Origin: Myxococcales bacterium
GTDB lineage: Bacteria > Myxococcota_A > UBA9160 > SMWR01
NCBI GenBank assembly: GCA_029881215.1
Contig: JAOUNA010000005.1
Span: forward strand, 1 to 47,664
Reading direction: 5' to 3'
DNA length: 47,664 bases
A program made the position numbers and the translations under genes. Under the pieces are notes generated by a model, which was not told the DNA's origin, made no database searches, and was given only the letters and a program-made list of their open reading frames with translations. This document shows positions 29,439 to 38,836 of the stretch, piece after piece (position 1 is the first letter of the stretch; every line of letters starts with the position of its first letter).

Positions 29439-30647
29439 GTGGAGCACGCGCTCGCCTGGCTCGGCGGACTCTCGCTGGCGGCCTGGTCGATCCTCACCCT
29501 CGGCCGGGCGCGTTTCTGGTACGCAGACCAGCGCCTCGAGGGCGGCGAGGCGCCCCCGATTCCCTGGCCCGCGGTGGCGGCGGTGGTGCCCGCGCGCGAC
29601 GAGGCGGACGTGGTGGAGTCCGCGCTGACGTCCCTGCTCGATCAGGACTACCCGGGCGCGTTTCGCATCGTGCTCGTCGATGACGAGAGTCGCGACGGCA
29701 CGGGCGAGATCGCGACGCGGCTGGCGGCGCGTCACCCGCGCGGAGCGCGGCTCGTCGTGCTGCGCAGCGCGCCGCGGCCCGCCGCTTGGGTCGGCAAGGT
29801 GTGGGCGCTCGCCTGCGGCGTGGCGCGCGCCGAGCGCGAGCTGCCCGACGCGGCCTACTGGCTCTTCGCCGACGCGGATGTGCAGCACAGCCCGGGCAAT
29901 CTGCGCCGCCTGGTCGCCAAGGCCTGCGCCGATCGACTCGATCTGGTGTCGCTCATGGTGCGCCTGTCCGACGCGCGCGGCTGGGAGCGCCTGCTGGTTC
30001 CCGCCTTCGTCTACTTCTTCCAGAAGCTCTACCCGTTTCGCGCGGTGAACGATGCGCGGCGCCGGGTGGCCGGGGCCGCCGGCGGCTGCGCGCTGGTGCG
30101 GCGCGAGGCGCTGGAGCGCGCGGGCGGCGTCGAGGTGCTGCGCGGCGAGATCATCGACGATTGTGCGCTGGCGCGCGCGATCAAGCGCGGCGGGCCGATC
30201 TGGCTCGGACTCACGTGCAGCGAGCGCTCGCTGCGCCCCTACGGCGGCCTGCGCGGCGTGTGGCGCATGGTGGCGCGCAGCGCCTTCACGCAGCTGCGCC
30301 ACTCCAACGCACTGCTGGCGGGCACGCTGCTCGGGCTCGTGCTGCTCTACGGCGCACCGCCGCTGCTCGCGCTGGGCTATCCGCTGCACGGGCACGCGCT
30401 GGCGGCCCTGCTCGGCGCCGCGGCCTGGCTCGTCCTGGCGCTGTCCTTCGGCCCGACGCTCGCGCTGTACGAGCGCCCCGCCTGGTGGGGCTTCCTGCTG
30501 CCCGTGGCCGGCCTGCTCTACGCCGGCATGACGCTCGACTCGGCGCGGCGTCACCGCCGAGGCGAGGGCGCCAGCTGGAAGGGGCGCAGCGGCGCGGGCA
30601 GCCCCGCGGCCGCCGGACGCGCGGACGGCCCGGCGCCCTCGGGCTAG
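29439..30647 (+). CDS. hpnB: Family 2 glycosyltransferase, HpnB-like (hopene-associated)
   Basis: AVVPARDEADVVESALTSLLDQDYPGAFRIVLVDDESRDGT...WVGKVWALACGV...YWLFADADVQHSPGNLRRLV...GGCALVRREALERAGGVEVLRGEIIDDCALARAIK; C-terminal TM segments. Confidence 0.72.
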   Translation: MEHALAWLGGLSLAAWSILTLGRARFWYADQRLEGGEAPPIPWPAVAAVVPARDEADVVESALTSLLDQDYPGAFRIVLVDDESRDGTGEIATRLAARHPRGARLVVLRSAPRPAAWVGKVWALACGVARAERELPDAAYWLFADADVQHSPGNLRRLVAKACADRLDLVSLMVRLSDARGWERLLVPAFVYFFQKLYPFRAVNDARRRVAGAAGGCALVRREALERAGGVEVLRGEIIDDCALARAIKRGGPIWLGLTCSERSLRPYGGLRGVWRMVARSAFTQLRHSNALLAGTLLGLVLLYGAPPLLALGYPLHGHALAALLGAAAWLVLALSFGPTLALYERPAWWGFLLPVAGLLYAGMTLDSARRHRRGEGASWKGRSGAGSPAAAGRADGPAPSG

Positions 30648-31402
30648 CGCGCCTCGGCGGCCCGCGCCTCGGCGAGGGCGCGCTGCAGCTGATCGGCCCA
30701 GTACTCGAACGCACCCAGCACGTCGCTCCAGCTCTCGTCCACACCCTCGAGCCGCTTGCCGCCCTGGCGCCGGTCGACCACGGCCACCAGCAACGTGTCG
30801 CTGGGGGCATCCACGATGCGCGCCTCGATGCCCGCGCTGCCCACGAAGGCCTGGGTGCCCGTGGTGAGTCGCTTGAGCTCGGAGATCGGGCGGATCGGCA
30901 GCGCCGAGGAGAGCGTGTTGAGCACCACGTCCGAGCGCCGCGCCTCGGTCAGCGCCACCTGCACGCGCAGCACACCGCTGCCGGGGCGCTGCACCAGCGT
31001 GTAGTCGCTCTCGAGGTGCCTCACCATCGCGGCGTACAGGTGATTGGCCAGCGTCTCGAGATCTTCGCGGGGCAGGTCGTGCAGCGCCGTGCCCACGCCG
31101 TAGTACACCACGACCGGGTCGATCAGGACCCTGTCGTAGCTGCCCAGTCGCGCGCCGGGCTTCACGTAGGAGAGGGCGGCTCCATCCGATCCCTGCCGAG
31201 GCGTGAGGAGGCTGTAATCCCGGAGGAAGCCCGAGTAGCCCAGCGGCTGGGCCGGCTCGGTGGTCGCACACGCCCCGATGCCGAGTGCCAGCGCGCAGCA
31301 CGCGATGCCTCGCGTCCAAGGGTTGCCGCCGCTCGCTGCGCGCGGTCTCCGGCGCAGTCCCGATCTGCTCCGCTGCGCCGCCAGCTTCGCCTTCTCGCGC
31401 AT
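30644..31402 (-). CDS. Putative lipoprotein, DUF3313-like
   Basis: Lipobox-like ALGIGACATT; YSGFLRDYSLLTPRQGSDGAALSYVKPGARLGSYDRVLIDPVVVY...ADQLQRALAEA. Confidence 0.65.
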   Translation of the reverse strand: MREKAKLAAQRSRSGLRRRPRAASGGNPWTRGIACCALALGIGACATTEPAQPLGYSGFLRDYSLLTPRQGSDGAALSYVKPGARLGSYDRVLIDPVVVYYGVGTALHDLPREDLETLANHLYAAMVRHLESDYTLVQRPGSGVLRVQVALTEARRSDVVLNTLSSALPIRPISELKRLTTGTQAFVGSAGIEARIVDAPSDTLLVAVVDRRQGGKRLEGVDESWSDVLGAFEYWADQLQRALAEARAAEAR

Positions 31403-31538
31403 GGTCTCTCCGTCCCGTTGCCGTGTTGTCGCGCTCGCCCGCCCGGTGGGGGCGCGCACCGATGCTAGCTCGGCGCGGCGCTCGCCGTACCGGTTTGCCA
31501 GCCGCGCGGCGCGCGCCTACCGTGCGGCAATCGGAGCC

Positions 31539-33764
31539 ATGAGCGAAGCAGGCACGGCCGATCTCGTGCTCGTCGGGGGCGGGCACGCCCACGTGCAGGT
31601 GCTGCGCCGCGTGGCGATGGCGCCGCTCCCCGGTGTGCGGCTCTGCGTGGTGCTCGACCGTCCCGTCGCTGTGTACTCCGGCATGGTGCCCGGCTGCCTC
31701 GCCGGCGACTACGCGGCCCACGAGCTCGAGATCGACGTGCTGCCCCTGGCGCGCCGCGCGGGCGCGCGCGTGCTGCTCGCTGCCGCCACGGGCATCGACG
31801 TGAAGCGCCGGCGCATCGCGCTCGAGGGTCGGCCCCCGGTCGTGTACGACGTGGCGAGCTTCGACGTGGGCTCGGGCGTGCGCGGCCTCGATCTGCCCGG
31901 CGTGCGCGAGCACGCCCTCGCCACGCGGCCCATTGGCCACTTCGTCGCGCACATCGAGGAGCGCCTGCGGGAGGCGGCGCGCGATCCCGGCGCGCCGCCG
32001 CTGCGCATCGCCGTGGTCGGTGCAGGCGCCGCCGGGCTCGAGCTGGCGTGCGCGCTGCGCGCGCGGCTGCGCACGGCCCAGCGCGCGGCACAGATCCATC
32101 TGGTGAGCGACAGCGCGCGCGTGCTCGAGGATCAGCCGCCGCGCATCTCGCGCCGGGCTGCGCGCGCGGTCGCGCTGCGCGGCGTCGAGCTTCACCTGGG
32201 TATGCGCGTCGCGCACGTCGAGGCGGGCGTCGTGTTCTTCGAGGATGGCGGCCGTCTGGCCTGCGACGAGATCGTCTGGGCGACCGGCGCGGCGCCTCAC
32301 GCCTGGCTGGCCGCCTCGGCGCTTCCGGTGGACGCGCGCGGCTTCGTGCGCATCGAATCGACGCTCCAGGTCGTCGGGCATCCCGACCTCTTCGCCGCCG
32401 GGGACTGCGCTTCGTACGCGGATCACGCCTGGGTGCGCAAGGCGGGCGTGTACGCGGTGCGTCAGGGTCCGCTGCTCGACGCCAATCTGCGCGCGCGCCT
32501 GCGCGGCGAGGGATTGCGCGCGCAGCGTCCACAGCGCGACTTCCTGACGCTGCTCAATCTGGGTGGGGGCGAGGCGCTGGCTGCCAAGTGGGGGCTCGCC
32601 GCTCAGGGGCGCGCCGTGTGGCGCGTCAAGGACTGGATCGACCGGCGCTTCGTGCGGCGCTTCCAGGTGCTCGCCGCGGACGCGGCGCCCGCGGCCGGCT
32701 TCCCGCGCCCGCGGCGCATGAAGCGGGAGGCGATGACGTGCGGGGGCTGCGCCGCGAAGCTCGCGGCGCCGGCCCTGTCCCGCGCGCTCGATCGCCTGCC
32801 TCCCGCGCCCGCGGATCCGTCGGTGTGCCTCGGATTGGCCCGACCCGACGATGCCGCTGCGCTGACGCTTCCGCGGGGCGACGTGCTGCTGGCGAGCCTC
32901 GACGCGTTTCGCGCCTTCTGCGACGACGCCTGGCTCGTGGGTCGCGTGGCGGCGGTGAACGCAATCTCCGACGTCTTCGCGACCGGCGGTCGGCCGCGTC
33001 ACGCGCTCGCCCTCGTCACCTTGCCCGAAACCGATCTGGCGCGCGCGGAGGAGACGCTCTACCAGGTGCTGTCGGGGGTGCGCGAATCCCTCGATCCTCT
33101 GCGCGTGTCGCTGGTCGGTGGCCACACCACCCGGGGCGATGCGCTGCTCGTGGGTCTGGCCGTCACCGGCACGCTGGAACCGGGGCAGTCGCTCTTGTCT
33201 CTCGACGGGCTGCGGCCCGGACAGCATCTCCTGCTCAGCAAGGCGCTCGGCACGGGCGTGGTGCTGGCGGCGGATCGGCAGGGACTGGCGCGCGGGGTCT
33301 GGCTGCAGGGTGCGTTCGCGTCGATGCTGCGCCCCAACGACGCCGCGCTGCGCGTGGCGCGGAGCTTCGACGCGGCGGCCTGCACCGACGTGACCGGCTT
33401 TGGTCTGCTGGGCCATCTGTGTGAGATGCTGCGCGCGAGCCGCGCCTCGGCCCGGCTGCGGCTCGACGCGCTGCCGGCGCTCGACGGCGCGCTCGCGCTG
33501 CTGGCGCGCGGCGTGCGCAGCAGCGCCCACGCGCAGAACGCGCTGGCGCTGTCCGTGCTCGCCGGCGGGGCGCCGGGCGAGCCGCGCGCCGCCGCGGAGC
33601 TGCTCTGCGACCCCCAGACGTCCGGGGGGCTTCTGTTCGGGGTCGCGGCGGAGCGCTCCGCACAGGCGCTCGACGCCCTGCGCGCCGCCGGAGAGAGCGG
33701 GGCGGCGGCCATCGGGGAGGTGCTCCCGGTGCGCCGCGACGGCGCTCTCGTCGAGCTCGTCTGA
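31539..33764 (+). CDS. selD: FAD-dependent oxidoreductase fused to selenide,water dikinase
   Basis: N-terminal LVLVGGGHAHVQVLRRVAM...IAVVGAGAAGLELACAL...LFAAGDCA. C-terminal MTCGGCAAKLAAPALSRAL...NAISDVFATGGRPRHALAL...VGGHTTRG...DVTGFGLLGHLCEM...DPQTSGGLL. Confidence 0.9.
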   Translation: MSEAGTADLVLVGGGHAHVQVLRRVAMAPLPGVRLCVVLDRPVAVYSGMVPGCLAGDYAAHELEIDVLPLARRAGARVLLAAATGIDVKRRRIALEGRPPVVYDVASFDVGSGVRGLDLPGVREHALATRPIGHFVAHIEERLREAARDPGAPPLRIAVVGAGAAGLELACALRARLRTAQRAAQIHLVSDSARVLEDQPPRISRRAARAVALRGVELHLGMRVAHVEAGVVFFEDGGRLACDEIVWATGAAPHAWLAASALPVDARGFVRIESTLQVVGHPDLFAAGDCASYADHAWVRKAGVYAVRQGPLLDANLRARLRGEGLRAQRPQRDFLTLLNLGGGEALAAKWGLAAQGRAVWRVKDWIDRRFVRRFQVLAADAAPAAGFPRPRRMKREAMTCGGCAAKLAAPALSRALDRLPPAPADPSVCLGLARPDDAAALTLPRGDVLLASLDAFRAFCDDAWLVGRVAAVNAISDVFATGGRPRHALALVTLPETDLARAEETLYQVLSGVRESLDPLRVSLVGGHTTRGDALLVGLAVTGTLEPGQSLLSLDGLRPGQHLLLSKALGTGVVLAADRQGLARGVWLQGAFASMLRPNDAALRVARSFDAAACTDVTGFGLLGHLCEMLRASRASARLRLDALPALDGALALLARGVRSSAHAQNALALSVLAGGAPGEPRAAAELLCDPQTSGGLLFGVAAERSAQALDALRAAGESGAAAIGEVLPVRRDGALVELV

Positions 33765-33992
33765 GACCGGCCTCGCTTGACAAGCTCAGCCGCGGCGATT
33801 ACCCCCACCGCATCGGGCGGGTCGGCCCGGCGGCGGGCTCGCAGCGCAGACACGGGGGGTGCGCACGGGAGCGGGCTCGGGCAGCGGACTCGGACCGGCG
33901 GTCGGAACCCCCGACGGCCTGCGGAATCACGAGATGCAGCGCGGATGCGGCGGGCAGTCAGGGAAAATCGCGGCAGCGGTCGGGTGGATGCG

Positions 33993-35096
33993 GTGAGCCA
34001 GGTCAAGATCGCAATCGTGGGCGTCGGAAACTGTGCGAGCTCTCTCGTGCAGGGCCTCTCCTACTACCGAGACGCGCAGCCGGATACGGCCATCGGGCTG
34101 ATGCACTGGGAGATCGGGGGCGTTCGGCCCCACGATGTGGAGGTGGTCGCGGCCTTCGACGTAGACCTGCGCAAGGTCGGCAAGGACGTGGCCGAGGCCA
34201 TCTTCGAGAAGCCGAACTGCACGCAGGTCTTCTATGCCGGCGTTCCCAAGACGGGCGTGCGCGTGCGCATGGGACGCGTCCTCGACGGCGTCTCCGAGCA
34301 CCTGCAGGACTACCCCGAAGACCGACGTTTCATCGTGTCGGATCAGGCGGAAGCTTCGCACGACCAGGTGGTCGCCGCGCTGCGCGACGCGGGCGCCGAG
34401 GTGCTCGTCAACTACCTCCCCGTCGGCTCCGAACAGGCGACGCGCTTCTACGCCGAGTGCGCGCTCGAGGCCGGCGTCGCCCTGGTCAACTGCATTCCCG
34501 TCTTCATCGCCAGCGATCCGGAGTTTGCGGCCCGCTTCGAGGCGCGCGGCCTGCCGATCATCGGGGACGACATCAAGGCCCAGCTCGGTGCGACGATCAC
34601 CCACCGCACGCTCACCGATCTCTTCCGCCGGCGCGGCGTGCGGCTCGAGCGCACCTACCAGCTCAACACCGGCGGCAACACCGACTTCCTCAACATGCTG
34701 AACCAGAGCCGCCTGGCCTCGAAGAAGATCTCGAAGACGGAGGCCGTGCAGGCGGTGGCGGCGCAGCGCATCGCGGAGGAGAACATCCACGTCGGACCCA
34801 GCGACTACGTCGCCTGGCAGAACGACAACAAGGTCTGCTTCCTGCGCATGGAGGGCAAGCTCTTCGGAGACGTGCCCATGCACCTCGAGCTGCGCCTCTC
34901 GGTCGAGGATTCGCCCAACTCGGCGGCCGTCTCGATCGATGCCATCCGCTGCGCCAAGCTCGCGCTGGATCGCGGGCTCGCCGGCGCGCTGGAGGTGCCG
35001 TCCGCCTGTCTCATGAAGCATCCGCCGCGCCAGCTCACCGACGACGAGGCGCACCGCAGGATGGAGCAGTTCATTCGCGGCGACGTCGCGCGCTGA
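33993..35096 (+). CDS. ino1: myo-inositol-1-phosphate synthase
   Basis: VKIAIVGVGNCASSLVQGLSYY...GDDIKAQLGATITHRTL...TYQLNTGGNTDFLNM...KKISKTEAV. GTG start 33993 or 33984. Confidence 0.9.
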   Translation: MSQVKIAIVGVGNCASSLVQGLSYYRDAQPDTAIGLMHWEIGGVRPHDVEVVAAFDVDLRKVGKDVAEAIFEKPNCTQVFYAGVPKTGVRVRMGRVLDGVSEHLQDYPEDRRFIVSDQAEASHDQVVAALRDAGAEVLVNYLPVGSEQATRFYAECALEAGVALVNCIPVFIASDPEFAARFEARGLPIIGDDIKAQLGATITHRTLTDLFRRRGVRLERTYQLNTGGNTDFLNMLNQSRLASKKISKTEAVQAVAAQRIAEENIHVGPSDYVAWQNDNKVCFLRMEGKLFGDVPMHLELRLSVEDSPNSAAVSIDAIRCAKLALDRGLAGALEVPSACLMKHPPRQLTDDEAHRRMEQFIRGDVAR

Positions 35097-35223
35097 GTCG
35101 CGCGAGCGAATCGGCGGGGCGCCCAAGGGTCCGGCGCGCGTGCGGATCCGAGTGCGCGCAGCGCGCCTCCCGGCGGGCGCGCCGCTGCTCTAGACTTCCG
35201 CGTCGCTCACGCAGGAGGAGAAG

Positions 35224-36960
<1,737 letters not shown>

Positions 36961-36962
36961 GC

Positions 36963-37002
36963 GGCGCCGGCTGCCGCGGGTCGCGTGGGCTGCGCCGGCG
37001 CC
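36963..37002. terminator. Candidate bidirectional terminator between convergent glnS and the stator-like operon
   Basis: 9-bp perfect inverted repeat GGCGCCGGC (36963-36971) / GCCGGCGCC (36994-37002) with a 22-nt loop; no T-tract. Confidence 0.35.
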
Positions 37003-37005
37003 CGC

Positions 37006-38043
37006 TCAGTCGATCAGCGCACCGGGCGCATCCGCGATGAAGTCGGAGCGGATCGGCTGGTCGCGATCGAGGGCGACCCAGCCGGACGCGAAGCCCGCTT
37101 CGTTCGCCTGCTCGCGGGCGCTCAGGTAGACCTCGAAGCTGTCGTCCCAGACGTAGTACTGGAAGTACGTCCGGTGCGGGTGCAGCAGCGAGAGGTCGCG
37201 CCGGTAGAGGGACTCGCGCTGCACGATTTCCTCGAGCGTCTCGCCGTGCGTCACGTCCCGCCATTCCAGCTGTCCGTAGAACTGGTCGGGGCCCAGGTTG
37301 AGCACGTGCCAGCGCAGCGCGCGCGTGCCGAGATCGTTGCGCTGGAAGTGGCTCACCACGCGGTTGCGGTCGAGGGCGAGCGGCACCGGGCGCTCCAGGC
37401 TCCAGCGCCCCGCCGACGCGTCGAGCAGGCCACGATTCAGCGCGGCGAAGAGCTCGTCCGTGCGCACGCGGAAGATGCGCCCGTAGCGCGCGAAGTAGAC
37501 GATGCGCGTGGCGCCTGGCGGCGGCGGGCGCGGATCCGGCAGGCGCGCTTCGTGACGCGCGGCCCGCGCCCCGCTGTCCGCCAGCTGCGCGTCGAGCGCG
37601 CCGATGCGGGTGCGCAGTGCGGCGATCTCGTCCTCGAGCGCCCGCGCCCGGCGCCGCGTCTCCGCGGTGCGCTCGTGGAAGCTGGCCGGATCTGCGGCCG
37701 CGGCCGCCTCGATGCGGGCGCGGCTCTCGGAGATCTCGGCGTGCAGCAGCGCCAGCGCGTCGCGCCGCGCGCGGTGCGCGTCGGTCAGCTCGCCGCGGCG
37801 GGGCAGCAGCGGTGCGAGCGCGGCGCTGATGCGATCCGCCTCGGCGCGGGTCAGCTCGAGCGCCTCGCGCGTCAGCTCGGGGCGCGCCGCCATCTCCGCG
37901 CGCAGCCGCTTCATCGCGTCGCCAACGCTGATCTGGGTCACCGCCAGGAGCACCACGAGGATGCCGGTCACGTTGGCCATGGTGTCGAGCAGTGAATCGA
38001 GATTCTGGACGTCGGCGCGGTGTCGGGTGCGGCGGGTGGCCAC
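37006..38043 (-). CDS. ExbD/MotB-like stator subunit A: single N-terminal TM retaining Asp, coiled coil, periplasmic domain
   Basis: MATRRTRHRADVQNLDSLLDTMANVTGILVVLLAVTQIS (TM with LLDTM), then a charged coiled coil and an uncharacterised C-terminal domain; third gene after a MotA/TolQ/ExbB homologue. Confidence 0.65.
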   Translation of the reverse strand: MATRRTRHRADVQNLDSLLDTMANVTGILVVLLAVTQISVGDAMKRLRAEMAARPELTREALELTRAEADRISAALAPLLPRRGELTDAHRARRDALALLHAEISESRARIEAAAAADPASFHERTAETRRRARALEDEIAALRTRIGALDAQLADSGARAARHEARLPDPRPPPPGATRIVYFARYGRIFRVRTDELFAALNRGLLDASAGRWSLERPVPLALDRNRVVSHFQRNDLGTRALRWHVLNLGPDQFYGQLEWRDVTHGETLEEIVQRESLYRRDLSLLHPHRTYFQYYVWDDSFEVYLSAREQANEAGFASGWVALDRDQPIRSDFIADAPGALID

Positions 38044-38047
38044 GCGC

Positions 38048-38833
38048 TCAGCCTCCCGCGCCGCGCAGCAGCGAGAAATCGAGCGCCCCGTCCCCCGGCA
38101 GGGGGATCTCTCCGTAGCGCTGGCGCAGCACGCCCGCCTGGATCGCCGCCTGCCGGCAGGTCGCTACCCCGCCCGGCCGGATCATGAAGACGACGGTGGC
38201 CCCCTCGGCGTTCTGCACGCTGCGCAGGAAGCGGCGGTACTCCGCACTCGTGGCGATGCGGTGCATCGGCACCTCGGTGCGCTGCCGCGCGCGGCCTTCG
38301 TAGAGCACCAGCGCGTCGCTGCGGCACTCGGCGAAGTGCGGGTCGAGGCCGTAGCCGCTGCCGGAGGGCTGGATCAGGATCGGCGCCGCGGCGCGCGCCT
38401 GCCGGCGACGCTCGAGTGCGTCGCGCCGCTCACGCGCGCTGGCCTCGAGGGCGTCGCGCGTGTCCGCGAGGGCCTCCAGTCGGTCCTGCTCGCGCGCGAG
38501 TGCCTCGCGCAGCGGCGCGCTGCTCTCGAGCCGCGCGCGGGCCTGCTCCGCCGCGCCCGCCAGCCGCACCTGCTCCTGGCGCGCCGCACCGATCTGCGCG
38601 TCGAGGGCGTCGATCTCCTCGGCCAGCGCCGTCAGCTCCGCGAGCTGGCGGCGGCCCGCGGCGAGGTCGCGCTCCATGCGCTCGAACTGCTCGAGATCGA
38701 TGGCGCCGCGCGCGACCTGCCCGATCGCCGTCGCGGCGATCATCAGGGTGAGCGCGCCGATCACGCAGGCCAGCACGCTCAGGAAGGGAAAGAGCGAGAC
38801 GGCGGGGTGGCTGCGCTTGCGCGGGCGCGCCAC
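38048..38833 (-). CDS. ExbD/MotB-like stator subunit B: single N-terminal TM with Ser at the Asp position, coiled coil, periplasmic domain
   Basis: MARPRKRSHPAVSLFPFLSVLACVIGALTLMIAATAIGQ, then a coiled coil and a domain ending VVFMIRPGGVATCRQAAIQAGVLRQRYGEIPLPGDGALDFSLL. Confidence 0.65.
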   Translation of the reverse strand: MARPRKRSHPAVSLFPFLSVLACVIGALTLMIAATAIGQVARGAIDLEQFERMERDLAAGRRQLAELTALAEEIDALDAQIGAARQEQVRLAGAAEQARARLESSAPLREALAREQDRLEALADTRDALEASARERRDALERRRQARAAAPILIQPSGSGYGLDPHFAECRSDALVLYEGRARQRTEVPMHRIATSAEYRRFLRSVQNAEGATVVFMIRPGGVATCRQAAIQAGVLRQRYGEIPLPGDGALDFSLLRGAGG

Positions 38834-38836
38834 GGA

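Noticed and set aside
29424-33530. 1368-aa minus-strand ORF opposite hpnB and selD
   Set aside because: Same GC-driven artefact; compositionally biased and overlaps confident genes on the other strand.
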